From JAWWPG01 sp033850885 (GTDB lineage Bacteria > Actinomycetota > Actinomycetes > Propionibacteriales > Nocardioidaceae): a DNA stretch of 64,000 nucleotides. The translations under genes were made by a program, and so were the position numbers. The DNA lies in contig JAWWPG010000037.1 in NCBI GenBank assembly GCA_033850885.1, positions 124,001 through 188,000 on the forward strand. The letters run 5' to 3'. This document shows positions 34,958 through 44,205 of this stretch, in pieces. Within the stretch, counting starts at the first letter, position 1; every line of letters begins with the position of its first letter. The notes under the pieces are model-generated. The model had not been told where the DNA came from and searched no databases. It saw only the letters and a list, made by a program, of their open reading frames with translations.

Positions 34958-36910
34958 ATGTCGCAGGGTCCACGCCGTCGTATCCTCACCGCATCCGCCG
35001 CCACGGCAGCCGTGCTCGTCACCTTGGCTTTCGCCGCGCAGGCACCCCAGGCACTGGGGGCAGTGCGCGGCCCGACCGGGCAGGTGTGTCTCAGGTCGGT
35101 GCAGCCGGGCGGGGCCACCGGAGTTCGCGAGCGAGTCTTCCGAGCGGCCGCATCGACGTACCGAGTGCCGGAGTCGGTGCTCAAGGGTGTGTCGTACATG
35201 GAGTCGCGATGGGACGACCACGGCGCCTCACCCAGCACATCAGGCGGCTACGGACCGATGAACCTCACCGATCTGAGCGTACCGGCCAGCAACGGCAAGG
35301 GCGACGGAAGCATCGTCCGCACCGCCGGCCCGCCCGCGTTGCACACGGCCGACCGGGCGGCCGGCCTCACCGGGCTCAGCGCCCATCAGGTCAAGACCGA
35401 TGCCGCCGCCAACATCTGTGGTGGCGCGGCACTGCTCTCGTCGTACCAGCGTGGGCTCGGCAACCCGACCGGCGCCAGGTCGGCGGTCGCCGGCTGGTAC
35501 GGCGCCATCCGCGCCTTCAGTGGAAGTGCCTCGCGTATCGACTCCGCGACCTTCGCCCGTCGCGTTTTCAGGGTCATCAAGACCGGCGAGGCCCGAACGA
35601 CGAACGACGGTCAGCTGGTCCGGCTGGCGCCGCTGCCAGGGCTGCGGATCCCTGCCCTTCCTGTGCAGAGCAACCTGGCACCGGTCGACTGCCCGACCAG
35701 CCTCGGCTGCGAGTGGGTGCCAGCGCCGTACGACTGGTACGGCCGGCCGGATCCCTATGCCTACGGCAACCATGACCTCGCGAACCGGCCGGACGGCCCG
35801 AACATCCACTACATCGTCATCCACGACACCGAGGCGACCTACAACGAGACCCTCAACCTGGTGCAGGACCCGACGTACGTCTCGTGGAACTACACGATCA
35901 GGTCCAGCGACGGGCACGTGGCTCAGCACACCTACGCCAACGACGTCGCCTGGCACGCCGGCAACTGGTACCTGAACATGCACGCGATCGGCATCGAGCA
36001 CGAGGGCTTCGCCGCCCAGGGCGCCACCTGGTACACCGAGTCGATGTACCAGAGCTCGGCAGCGCTCGTCAGGTACCTTGCGGCGGAGTACAACATCCCG
36101 CTGGACCGCGCGCACATCATCGGCCACGACCAGGTGCCGGGGATCCTGCCCAAGTACGTGAAGAGCATGCACTGGGACCCGGGTCCGTACTGGGACTGGA
36201 TGCACTACTTCTACCTGCTCCATGCGCCGCTCGGCCGCGGCGTCCGCGCCACCCCGACCAACGTGCAGGCGGGCTCCGTCGTGAAGGTCGCCCCGAACTT
36301 CGCCAGCAACCGCCAGCGGGTGACCGGCTGCACCGCACCTGGCGTGCGCTGCCCCAGCCAGGGGACCAACTTCGTGTACCTCCGGACCGCCCCAGCGCCG
36401 CACGCCCACCTCGTCCGGGACATCGGACTGCATCGTCGTGGCGGGTTCTCCACCAGGGACGTGGCCGACGTCGGGGCGCGTGTCGATGCAGGCCAGAAGT
36501 TCGTCGTGGCAGGCACCTCCGGCCACTGGGTTGCGATCTGGTACCTGGGCGAGAAGGGCTGGATCTACATCCCGCCGAGCCACTCACCCCTGGTCAGATC
36601 CTCCGGTCGAACCGTGGGCGTGCAGTCGGGCAGCTCGTCGCCCGTCTACGGCCGGGCATATCCCGAGCGCGCCGCCTACCCGTCGGACATCCCGTTCCAA
36701 CGGGTGGGCCCCCTCCAGTACACGATCAAGGCCGGGCAGCGGTACGTCCTCGCCGATGACTCGATCACGACCGACTACTACTACGCGACCACGTACAACG
36801 ACTCCGCCCCCGATGACCACACCGAGGTCGTCGGCAAGGACAAGTACTACGAGATCTGGTTCGGCCACCGGATGGCCTTCGTTCGGGCGGACGACGTCTC
36901 GGTCCGGTAG
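34958..36910 (+). CDS. Secreted cell-wall hydrolase: lysozyme-like domain fused to amidase_2/PGRP domain
   Basis: About 650 residues. A signal peptide is visible (RRRILTASAATAAVLVTLAFAAQA). A lysozyme/SLT-like unit follows with ASTYRVPESVLKGVSYMESRW and TSGGYGPMNLTD (~60-180). An N-acetylmuramoyl-L-alanine amidase fold at ~283-430 has the zinc ligands in YIVIHDTEAT and HWDPGPYWDW plus NMHAIGIEHEGF and HIIGHDQVPG. The C-terminal ~200 residues look like two SH3-like wall-binding repeats (FVVAGTSGHWVAIWYLGEKGW; KYYEIWFGHRMAFVRADDV). GAGGGGA precedes the ATG. It is exported and probably trims peptidoglycan in growth or division. It is not a usual neighbour of gyrB. Confidence 0.85.
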   Translation: MSQGPRRRILTASAATAAVLVTLAFAAQAPQALGAVRGPTGQVCLRSVQPGGATGVRERVFRAAASTYRVPESVLKGVSYMESRWDDHGASPSTSGGYGPMNLTDLSVPASNGKGDGSIVRTAGPPALHTADRAAGLTGLSAHQVKTDAAANICGGAALLSSYQRGLGNPTGARSAVAGWYGAIRAFSGSASRIDSATFARRVFRVIKTGEARTTNDGQLVRLAPLPGLRIPALPVQSNLAPVDCPTSLGCEWVPAPYDWYGRPDPYAYGNHDLANRPDGPNIHYIVIHDTEATYNETLNLVQDPTYVSWNYTIRSSDGHVAQHTYANDVAWHAGNWYLNMHAIGIEHEGFAAQGATWYTESMYQSSAALVRYLAAEYNIPLDRAHIIGHDQVPGILPKYVKSMHWDPGPYWDWMHYFYLLHAPLGRGVRATPTNVQAGSVVKVAPNFASNRQRVTGCTAPGVRCPSQGTNFVYLRTAPAPHAHLVRDIGLHRRGGFSTRDVADVGARVDAGQKFVVAGTSGHWVAIWYLGEKGWIYIPPSHSPLVRSSGRTVGVQSGSSSPVYGRAYPERAAYPSDIPFQRVGPLQYTIKAGQRYVLADDSITTDYYYATTYNDSAPDDHTEVVGKDKYYEIWFGHRMAFVRADDVSVR

Positions 36911-37068
36911 CCGCAGTACCCGGTGCAGGCGGTTCTCGGCGGCTTCGCGGTCTGCCACCCGGTAGGGGGACATCGGCGGGGTCGTCCTCGAGCCTCTGAC
37001 ATACGGTGGTGTCCCGCTGGTGGCCGGTTCTGCCCGCGCGACACCCGGTTGGTGGGGACGGGGATGCC

Positions 37069-37095
37069 TTGATCGGCGCCAGGATCGCCTATACT
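37069..37095 (+). promoter_or_regulatory. Candidate gyrB promoter
   Basis: TTGATC at 37069-37074 and TATACT at 37090-37095. The -10 is strong, but the spacer is only 15 bases. TATACT is among the best -10 matches in the window. Confidence 0.45.
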
Positions 37096-37186
37096 TGAGA
37101 GGACAGGAAGGCCGCGGATGCGCCGGGTTCCGTCCCAGCGTTGGCGGCTTTTGTGATGAGTGGTGCCGGACCGATCCGACCGTTGA

Positions 37187-37215
37187 GGCGCCGACCGAGC
37201 CGTCTCGGTGGCGCC
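37187..37215 (+). promoter_or_regulatory. Hairpin in the gyrB leader
   Basis: GGCGCC-GACCGAG pairs with CTCGGT-GGCGCC with one bulged G and a four-base loop, ~50 bases before the gyrB start. A role in supercoiling-dependent or attenuation control is possible but unproven. Confidence 0.4.
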
Positions 37216-37265
37216 CCGGGTCGCCATGCGGTTGGTGGCGAAACGATGACCTGGAGGTCCCCTGC

Positions 37266-39401
37266 GTGAGCCTGCCCGACGAGTCGCTGAGCACCGCCGT
37301 CCGCCAGCGGGGTCCCGATGTCGAGTCGACGGATGGCGGCGCCGCGACCGACCAACCGACACCGTTCGCGGAGGACGCCAGCCGCCCGTCGTACGACGCG
37401 TCGGACATCCAGCTCCTGGAGGGGCTGGATGCGGTCCGCAAGCGGCCCGGCATGTACATCGGTTCCACTGGAGCTCGCGGTCTGCACCAGCTCGTGTGGG
37501 AGATCGTTGACAACGCGGTCGACGAGGCGCTGGCGGGTTACTGCGACCGCATCGACGCGACGTTGCTCGCCGACGGCGGGCTGCGCGTCGAGGACAACGG
37601 CCGGGGCATTCCCACGGGGATCCACCCGGTCGAGAACGTCTCCGCTGTGACGCTGGTGCTCACGGAGCTCCATGCCGGCGGCAAGTTCGGCGGCGGTGGG
37701 TACAAGGTCTCCGGCGGTTTGCACGGCGTCGGTAGTTCCGTGGTCAACGCGTTGAGCAAGCGGCTCTTCGTCGAGGTGAAGAACGAGGGCTACCGCTGGA
37801 CGCAGTCGTTCAGGTACGGCGTCCCCGACGGTCCGCTCGAACGTCATGAGGAGACCGACGCGACCGGCACGACGATCACGTTCTGGCCGGCTGCCGACAT
37901 CTTCGAGACCACCGACTTCTCTTTCGAGACCATCTCCTCGCGATTCCGGGAGTACGCCTTCCTCAACAAGGGTCTGGAGATCGTGGTCCGCGACGAGCGG
38001 CCAGACGCCGAGCAGATCGCGGATGCGGTCGCGGACACGCCGGTGAGCGAGGACCTCGAGGAGTCGTCGGACGCCGTCGTCGCGACCAGCACCGGCGGAA
38101 TGGAGCGACGGTTCCTCTACCAGGACGGTCTCGTGGATTTCGTCAAGCACCTCAACTCCACCAAGGAGCCGGTGCACCGGACGATCATCGACTTCGAGGC
38201 GACCAACGACGAGGCGGGGATGAGTCTCGAGGTCGCCATGCAGTGGAACACGAGCTACACCGAGTCCGTGCACACATTCGCGAACACGATCAACACGCAC
38301 GAGGGCGGCACCCACGAGGAGGGCTTCAGGTCGTCTCTCACCACCACCGTCAACGGCTGGGCCGAGGAGTGGGGACTGATCAAGCGACGCGAGGACAGGC
38401 TGTCCGGCGACGACGTCCGAGAGGGTCTGACCGCGATCGTGTCGGTCAAGCTGATGGAGCCTCAGTTCGAGGGGCAGACGAAGACGAAGCTCGGCAACAC
38501 AGAGGCCAAGTCCTTTGTGCAGAAGGTCGTCAACGACCAGCTCGGGCAGTGGTTCGAGAAAAACCCCTCCGAGGGCCGGGACATCGTCCGGAAGTCGATC
38601 GCAGCCGCGTCCGCGAGGGTGGCGGCCCGCCGGGCCCGCGAGCTGGCGCGCAGCCGTAAGGGCCTGCTCGGCGGTGGGGGTCTGCCGGGAAAGCTCTCCG
38701 ACTGCCAGTCGACGAACCCCGAGGAGTGCGAGATCTTCATCGTCGAAGGCGACTCGGCGGGCGGCTCGGCACGCGGTGGGCGGGACCCGCGGGTGCAGGC
38801 GATCCTGCCGATCCGCGGCAAGATCCTCAACGTGGAGAAGGCCCGGATCGACCGGGTGCTAGCGAACACCGAGGTGCAGGCGATCATCTCCGCTCTCGGC
38901 ACCGGCATCCAGGAGGACTTCTCGATCGAGAAGCTGCGCTACCACAAGATCGTCATGATGGCCGACGCCGACGTCGACGGCCACCACATCCAGACGCTGC
39001 TGCTGACGCTGTTGTTCCGGTTCATGAAGCCGCTCATCGAGGGTGGGTTCGTCTACTTGGCACGGCCCCCCCTGTACAAGCTGAAATGGAACAACCCGCA
39101 CCGCCATGAGTACGTCTACTCCGACCGCGAGCGGGACGCGCTGATCGCGTCCGGTCAGGCGAGCGGCAAGAAGCTGCCGAAGGACGCCCCCATCCAGCGC
39201 TACAAGGGCCTGGGAGAGATGAACGCCGACGAGCTGTGGGAGACCACGATGGACCCTGACAACCGGCTGCTCATGCAGGTCACCTTGGACGACGCCGCCC
39301 AGGCGGACGAGATCTTCTCGATCCTGATGGGTGAGGACGTCGACCAGCGCCGGGCCTTCATCCAGCGCAACGCCAAGGACGTCAGGTTCCTCGACATCTG
39401 A
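37266..39401 (+). CDS. gyrB: DNA gyrase subunit B
   Basis: 711 residues, slightly longer than many actinobacterial GyrB proteins because of a ~45-residue hydrophilic N-terminal extension. The GHKL ATPase motifs are EIVDNAVDEALAG, RVEDNGRGIPTG and GLHGVGSSVVNAL. The TOPRIM motifs are EGDSAGGSARGGRDPR and MADADVDGHHI. The C-terminal part ends DVRFLDI. The GTG at 37266 has TGGAGG eight bases upstream. With GyrA it introduces negative supercoils. Confidence 0.97.
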   Translation: MSLPDESLSTAVRQRGPDVESTDGGAATDQPTPFAEDASRPSYDASDIQLLEGLDAVRKRPGMYIGSTGARGLHQLVWEIVDNAVDEALAGYCDRIDATLLADGGLRVEDNGRGIPTGIHPVENVSAVTLVLTELHAGGKFGGGGYKVSGGLHGVGSSVVNALSKRLFVEVKNEGYRWTQSFRYGVPDGPLERHEETDATGTTITFWPAADIFETTDFSFETISSRFREYAFLNKGLEIVVRDERPDAEQIADAVADTPVSEDLEESSDAVVATSTGGMERRFLYQDGLVDFVKHLNSTKEPVHRTIIDFEATNDEAGMSLEVAMQWNTSYTESVHTFANTINTHEGGTHEEGFRSSLTTTVNGWAEEWGLIKRREDRLSGDDVREGLTAIVSVKLMEPQFEGQTKTKLGNTEAKSFVQKVVNDQLGQWFEKNPSEGRDIVRKSIAAASARVAARRARELARSRKGLLGGGGLPGKLSDCQSTNPEECEIFIVEGDSAGGSARGGRDPRVQAILPIRGKILNVEKARIDRVLANTEVQAIISALGTGIQEDFSIEKLRYHKIVMMADADVDGHHIQTLLLTLLFRFMKPLIEGGFVYLARPPLYKLKWNNPHRHEYVYSDRERDALIASGQASGKKLPKDAPIQRYKGLGEMNADELWETTMDPDNRLLMQVTLDDAAQADEIFSILMGEDVDQRRAFIQRNAKDVRFLDI

Positions 39402-39456
39402 CGAACCCGAGCCCGGCAGCCAGCGTGGCAGACCACGATCACAAAAGGACCCACAG

Positions 39457-42120
39457 GTGACTGACGACACGACGACCACCCCCGACGAGTCCGGCGGCCG
39501 CATCGAGCCGGTGGAGCTGCAGACCGAGATGCAGCGCGCCTACATCGACTACGCGATGGCCGTCATCGTCGGGCGAGCCCTGCCCGACGTACGCGACGGG
39601 CTCAAGCCGGTCCACCGCCGGGTGCTCTACGCGATGTACGACGGTGGCTACCGTCCCGACCGAGGATTCTCGAAGTGCTCCCGCGTGGTCGGCGATGTGA
39701 TGGGTCAGTACCACCCGCACGGCGACACCGCGATATACGACACGCTCGTCCGACTCAGCCAGCCCTGGATCATGCGGGCGCCGCTCGTCGCCGGGCAGGG
39801 CAACTTCGGCTCACCCGGCAACGACCGCGCCGCCGCGATGCGCTACACCGAGTGCCGGCTGGCGCCGTTGGCCATGGAGATGGTGCGTGACATCGACGAG
39901 GACACCGTCGACTTCCGTCCGAACTACGACGGACGTGGCGCCGAGCCGGTGCTGCTTCCCGCGAGGTTCCCGAACCTGCTGGTCAACGGGTCCGCGGGCA
40001 TCGCCGTCGGAATGGCGACCAACATCCCCCCGCACAACCTGCGCGAGGTGGCCGCCGGCGTGCAGTGGGCGCTGGCGAACCCCGGTGCCGCCAAGGAGGA
40101 GCTCCTCGAGGCGCTCCTGCAGCGCGTCCACGGCCCCGACTTCCCGATGGGAGCGCTGATCGTCGGGACCCAGGGCATCGAGCAGGCGTACCGGACCGGA
40201 CGTGGCTCGGTCACGATGCGCGCCATCATCGAGATCGAGGAGGACAACCACAACCGCACCTGCCTGGTCATCACGCAGCTGCCCTACCAGGTCAACCCCG
40301 ACAACCTTGCACTCAAGATCGCCGAGCTGGCCGACTCGGGCCGAGTCCAGGGCATCGCCGATGTCCGGGACGACAGCTCCAACCGCGCGGGCCAGCGGCT
40401 GGTCGTCGTCCTGAAGCGCGATGCCATTGCCCGCGTCGTCCTCAACAACCTCTACAAGCACACCGAGCTGCAGCAGAACTTCAGCTGCAACATGCTGGCG
40501 CTCGTCGACGACGTACCTCGCACGCTAAGCCTCGACGCCTTCGTCACCAACTGGGTCTCGCACCAGATCGACGTCATCCAGCGACGGACCCGCTACCGGT
40601 TGCGCAAGGCCGAGGAGGACGCCCACATCTACCGCGGGCTCGCCAAGGCGCTCGACGCGCTAGACGAGGTCATCGCGCTGATCAGGCGAAGCCAGACGAC
40701 CGACGAGGCGCGGGAGGGACTGGTCGGCCTGCTCGAGATCGACGAGATCCAGGCGACCGCCATCCTCAACATGCAGCTGCGTCGGCTGGCCGCCCTCGAG
40801 AGGCAGTCGATCATCGACCGGCTCGCGGAGCTCGAGCGGGTCATCGCCGACCTCGAGAACATCCTCGGGAGCGAGCAGCGACAGCGTTACATCGTCAGCT
40901 CAGAGCTCACCGCCGTCGTCGACAGGTACGGCGAGGACCGGCGCTCGATGATCATCCCTGCCGACGGTGACCTGTCGATGGAGGACCTGATCCCCGACGA
41001 GGACGTGGTGGTCACGATCACCCGGGGCGGGTACGCCAAGCGCACCAGGGCCGACCTGTACCGGCTGCAGAAGCGCGGCGGCAAGGGCGTCCGGGGGGCC
41101 GCGCTAAGGGGTGACGACATCGTCGAGCACTTCTTCAGCACGACGAACCACCATTGGCTGCTGTTCTTCACGACGGCGGGCCGTGTCTACCGGACGAAGG
41201 CCTACCACCTGCCCGAGTCGGGGCGAGACGCGAAGGGTGGCCACGTCGCAGGACTGCTGTCCTTCCAGCCCGACGAGCAGATCGCCCAGGTGCTGGCGAT
41301 CCGCGACTACGACCAGGCCCCCTATCTCGTGCTCGCCACCCGGAACGGCTACGTCAAGAAGACCAAGCTCGCCGACTATGAGTCAGCACGGCAGGCCGGG
41401 GTGATCGCCATCAACTTCCGGGAGGACGACGACGAGCTGATCGGGGCGGGGCTCGTCACGGCCGACGACGACCTGCTGCTCGTCTCTCGCAAGGCCCAGT
41501 CGGTGCGATTCCGGGCTGACGACTCCCAGCTGCGGCCGATGGGGCGAGCTACCAGCGGCGTCACCGGGATGAAGTTTCGTGGTGGGGACAAGCTGCTGTC
41601 GATGTCAGTGATCTCGGGAAGCGAAGGACCTGCTGGCGACGCCGAGCCCCGCGACGAGGCCGCGGCCACCGAGCCGGGTGCCCCACGCTACGTCTTCACG
41701 GTGACCGACGGTGGGTTCGCCAAGCGAACCCATGTCGAGCAGTACCGGCGCCAGGGACGCGGCGGTCTCGGCATCAAGGCGATGCGCCTCGCTGACGCGC
41801 GTGGCTCGCTCGTCGGTGCGATAGTGGTCACGGAAGCTGATGAGGTGATGGCGGTCAAGGCGAGTGGTCAGGTGACGCGGACGTCCGCTGCCGACGTACC
41901 CGCAAAGGGGCGTGACACCATGGGGGTGAAGTTCGTCGATGTCACCGGTGGTGACGCCGTCGTCGCCATCGCGCGCAACGCGGAAGCGGACATCGACGAC
42001 GAGTCGACCGAGGTTTCCGGGGCTGGTGCTGATTTTGAGCCAGGTGGGGAGTCACGGGAGACTGGTCTGGCAGATGAAACGTCAGCCACCGAGACGAACC
42101 CGCCCGTGGATGAGGAGTAA
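39457..42120 (+). CDS. gyrA: DNA gyrase subunit A
   Basis: 887 residues. The catalytic tyrosine is Y130 in AAMRYTECRL. The quinolone-resistance region reads YHPHGDTAIYDTLVRL. The C-terminal beta-pinwheel contains the GyrA box QKRGGKGVRG, required for DNA wrapping. The last ~50 residues are acidic and probably disordered. The GTG at 39457 follows AAAAGGA. It is five bases from the DUF3566 gene, so gyrB, gyrA and DUF3566 form one unit. Confidence 0.97.
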   Translation: MTDDTTTTPDESGGRIEPVELQTEMQRAYIDYAMAVIVGRALPDVRDGLKPVHRRVLYAMYDGGYRPDRGFSKCSRVVGDVMGQYHPHGDTAIYDTLVRLSQPWIMRAPLVAGQGNFGSPGNDRAAAMRYTECRLAPLAMEMVRDIDEDTVDFRPNYDGRGAEPVLLPARFPNLLVNGSAGIAVGMATNIPPHNLREVAAGVQWALANPGAAKEELLEALLQRVHGPDFPMGALIVGTQGIEQAYRTGRGSVTMRAIIEIEEDNHNRTCLVITQLPYQVNPDNLALKIAELADSGRVQGIADVRDDSSNRAGQRLVVVLKRDAIARVVLNNLYKHTELQQNFSCNMLALVDDVPRTLSLDAFVTNWVSHQIDVIQRRTRYRLRKAEEDAHIYRGLAKALDALDEVIALIRRSQTTDEAREGLVGLLEIDEIQATAILNMQLRRLAALERQSIIDRLAELERVIADLENILGSEQRQRYIVSSELTAVVDRYGEDRRSMIIPADGDLSMEDLIPDEDVVVTITRGGYAKRTRADLYRLQKRGGKGVRGAALRGDDIVEHFFSTTNHHWLLFFTTAGRVYRTKAYHLPESGRDAKGGHVAGLLSFQPDEQIAQVLAIRDYDQAPYLVLATRNGYVKKTKLADYESARQAGVIAINFREDDDELIGAGLVTADDDLLLVSRKAQSVRFRADDSQLRPMGRATSGVTGMKFRGGDKLLSMSVISGSEGPAGDAEPRDEAAATEPGAPRYVFTVTDGGFAKRTHVEQYRRQGRGGLGIKAMRLADARGSLVGAIVVTEADEVMAVKASGQVTRTSAADVPAKGRDTMGVKFVDVTGGDAVVAIARNAEADIDDESTEVSGAGADFEPGGESRETGLADETSATETNPPVDEE

Positions 42121-42125
42121 CCCGA

Positions 42126-42773
42126 ATGACCGACGTCGGCGACAACGCCCCGGCGCCCCCTCGCCGCCCGCTCGCCAACTCACCCGGTGCTGCTGCGACC
42201 CCCACCCAGGAGATCCCGCGGCCGTCGGATGACTCCGGCAAGCAGACGTTCGAGGAGACCGGGAAGACCCTTCCGGTCCCCCCTGGTGGACTGCCCGTCG
42301 TATCCGATACCGAGCGGGCCAAGGCAGAGAAGGCCGACAGGGCGCGCAAGAAGGCGGCTGTGAAGGCAGCCCGGAGGGCGGCCTCTCGGCGGCCGCGCCA
42401 GACCCGGCGAGCCAAGCTGCGGCTGTCCCGGGTCGACCCCTGGTCGGTGACCAAGACCGCGTTCCTGCTGTCGATCGCGTTCGGGGTGATGTGCGTGGTC
42501 GCCGTCTTCCTGGTGTTCTCGATCATGTCCGCATCGGGTTTGTGGGACCAGGTCAACAGCACGATCCAGTCCGTGGTCAACCAGGACCCGTCGAGCCAGT
42601 TCAACATCAAGGACTACGTCGCGACGAGCCGGGTGATGGGCATCACCATGCTGATCAGCGTCGTCGACGTCGTGCTGATCACCGCCTTGGCCACCCTTGG
42701 CGCCTTCATCTACAACATGTCCGCCGCCATGCTGGGCGGCATCGAGGTCACTCTCGCCGAGGACCTCGACTGA
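42126..42773 (+). CDS. DUF3566 transmembrane protein
   Basis: 215 residues. A long, basic, Pro- and Lys-rich cytoplasmic N-terminus (~1-105) precedes LRLSRVDPWSVTKTAFLLSIAFGVM, the family signature and first membrane helix. A second helix follows an extracytoplasmic loop (GLWDQVNSTIQSVVNQD). The protein ends IEVTLAEDLD. It follows gyrA directly, like Rv0007. The function is unknown. Confidence 0.9.
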   Translation: MTDVGDNAPAPPRRPLANSPGAAATPTQEIPRPSDDSGKQTFEETGKTLPVPPGGLPVVSDTERAKAEKADRARKKAAVKAARRAASRRPRQTRRAKLRLSRVDPWSVTKTAFLLSIAFGVMCVVAVFLVFSIMSASGLWDQVNSTIQSVVNQDPSSQFNIKDYVATSRVMGITMLISVVDVVLITALATLGAFIYNMSAAMLGGIEVTLAEDLD

Positions 42774-42805
42774 GGTAGTCTTCGTCGGCGGCAGGCGTCA
42801 CGCCC

Positions 42806-42879
42806 GGGCCTATAGCTCAGACGGTTAGAGCGCTTCCCTGATAAGGAAGAGGTCAGAGGTTCAAGTCCTCTTAGGCCCA
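42806..42879 (+). tRNA. tRNA-Ile (GAT)
   Basis: 74 bases folding into a full cloverleaf. The acceptor stem GGGCCTA pairs with TAGGCCC, the anticodon GAT at 42840-42842 sits in CTGATAA, and the T-arm is AGAGG-TTCAAGT-CCTCT. CCA is not encoded. It is the usual tRNA downstream of gyrA. Confidence 0.96.
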
Positions 42880-42906
42880 CGTGCACCACCCACGGAAGGG
42901 GTAGTC

Positions 42907-43026
42907 ATGATCAAGAAGCTTCTCGCACTTGCCGTCGCAGGCGTCGTCGCGAAGGTTGTGCTCGACAAGGTCACCGGCAAGAAGGACGCAGACCTGTGGG
43001 CCGAGGCAACCGACTCGGTCCGCTGA
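42907..43026 (+). CDS. DLW-39 family mini-protein
   Basis: 39 residues, MIKKLLALAVAGVVAKVVLD followed by a Lys-rich stretch and DADLWAEATDSVR. It begins with a short hydrophobic helix and ends with the D-L-W motif that names the family. GGAAGGGG precedes the ATG. It lies between tRNA-Ile and tRNA-Ala, its conserved place. The function is unknown; the size suggests a membrane-associated peptide. Confidence 0.88.
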   Translation: MIKKLLALAVAGVVAKVVLDKVTGKKDADLWAEATDSVR

Positions 43027-43051
43027 GACTCGGCTTCCTCCGGCCGTATCC

Positions 43052-43124
43052 GGGGACGTAGCTCAACTGGCAGAGCACTGCCTTTGCAAGGCAGGGGTTG
43101 AGGGTTCGAGTCCCTTCGTCTCCA
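43052..43124 (+). tRNA. tRNA-Ala (TGC)
   Basis: 73 bases. The acceptor stem GGGGACG pairs with CGTCTCC (one G-T wobble), the anticodon TGC at 43085-43087 sits in a CTGCC/GGCAG stem, and the T-arm is GAGGG-TTCGAGT-CCCTT. CCA is not encoded. Confidence 0.96.
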
Positions 43125-43200
43125 CGATGACAGACGTGGAGGTCAACCTGTTCTCGTGCGTCTTGGGGGCATCGTAGTCAGCAGTCGTAGGTGACTCGGG

Positions 43201-44001
43201 TCAGCCGGAACCTAGCTGCTTACCGAGGATCCAGCTGACCGGCTGCAGAGCCTGCTGTGCTGTCCACGCGGACTGCATCGGCGCGTTGAGATGTCGCTGG
43301 CCCAAACTGTCCAGGAACGTGTTCATCGCTGCTGGCATGTCCTTACCGAGCGCATGGGGAGTGCCTTGGATGACGAACCGTTCATGGCCTTGCGGGTCGA
43401 TGTAAAAAAGGTCGTCGCTGTGTTCCACGTCGTAGGTCAGCGGTTTGTGCGTCCACCAGTCAATGCTCGGGGGCGGATCTGGGCTCCGCTGGTAGTAGGC
43501 GCCGAAGTAGGCCCAGACCTTCTTGATGGTGCCAGGCGTTGCCGTCAGGAGGGCCCAGTTCGCCGGGGCGCCGAAGAGGCGGCGGTAGGCGTGCAGCCTA
43601 GCCGGCGTGTCGCGCTGGGGGTCGACGGTGAGCTCGACAAGCTGGACCTTCGAGGCCACGCCTGCCGCCTTGAGCGTGTGATCCATCGCCGCGTAGTTCT
43701 GCGAAACCAGGGGGCACGTGTCGGGGCAAAGGGTCAGGAAGTCGGTGAGCACGATCGTCTTCCCGTGCCACGCCGCCAGGCTTGTCGTTCGACCGGTGTC
43801 GGTGGTCAAGGGGAGGTTCGCGATGCTGGATGGCACCCGTCGGTTCAGAGTGGCGCCGAGCGACCCGGGTGGCTCTGAGGGTTTGCCACTCCCGCCCCCG
43901 CCACACGCCACCAGCACTGCGAGGAGAGTCAACGCAACCCCGATGAGCACAGCCGGAACACGGCTCAGGTGTGGGGAGGAACGGCCCCACGCACGACCCA
44001 T
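43201..44001 (-). CDS. SCO1/SenC-family copper-binding lipoprotein
   Basis: About 266 residues. A lipoprotein signal ends at the lipobox LVAC (C33), so it is anchored outside the membrane. The thioredoxin-like fold has the SCO1 copper ligands C92 and C96 (LCPDTCP) and the distant histidine H194 in YDVEHSDDLFYIDPQG. Family members deliver copper to the CuA centre of cytochrome oxidase or act in redox defence. The ATG at 44001 is preferred over 44019. It is divergent from a nickel/cobalt transporter. SURF1, another oxidase factor, lies 19 kb away. Confidence 0.87.
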   Translation of the reverse strand: MGRAWGRSSPHLSRVPAVLIGVALTLLAVLVACGGGGSGKPSEPPGSLGATLNRRVPSSIANLPLTTDTGRTTSLAAWHGKTIVLTDFLTLCPDTCPLVSQNYAAMDHTLKAAGVASKVQLVELTVDPQRDTPARLHAYRRLFGAPANWALLTATPGTIKKVWAYFGAYYQRSPDPPPSIDWWTHKPLTYDVEHSDDLFYIDPQGHERFVIQGTPHALGKDMPAAMNTFLDSLGQRHLNAPMQSAWTAQQALQPVSWILGKQLGSG

Positions 44002-44146
44002 GGTGTGAACCTCCAGCACGACGAAACGGCCCCCTGGGATATCACGAAGCGGCCGCGCCGGAAGTTCCCCGAGACGCTGGGAGAACCCCGGTCAGTCACC
44101 GACCGCCTCGAAGGCACTGGTTCCTTACGGTGCGAGTCAGTTGCTA

Positions 44147-44175
44147 TTGCCTACTGTTTGCAGCACCGCTAGCGT
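44147..44175 (+). promoter_or_regulatory. Candidate promoter of the Ni/Co transporter
   Basis: TTGCCT at 44147-44152 and TAGCGT at 44170-44175 with the ideal 17-base spacer, leaving a ~25-base leader with the ribosome site GGGAGG. Repeated TTGC units overlap the -35 and could form a regulator site. Confidence 0.5.
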
Positions 44176-44205
44176 GTGGGGGTCACCTACCTCCAGGGAG
44201 GCGCC

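Larger units (their letters stand above)
36911..37265. other. gyrB upstream region
   Basis: 355 bases without a credible gene. It contains a candidate promoter (37069-37095), a bulged hairpin (37187-37215) and a ribosome site TGGAGG at 37252-37257 before the GTG of gyrB. The leader of ~165 bases is long. I see no clear terminator for the amidase gene. Confidence 0.6.
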
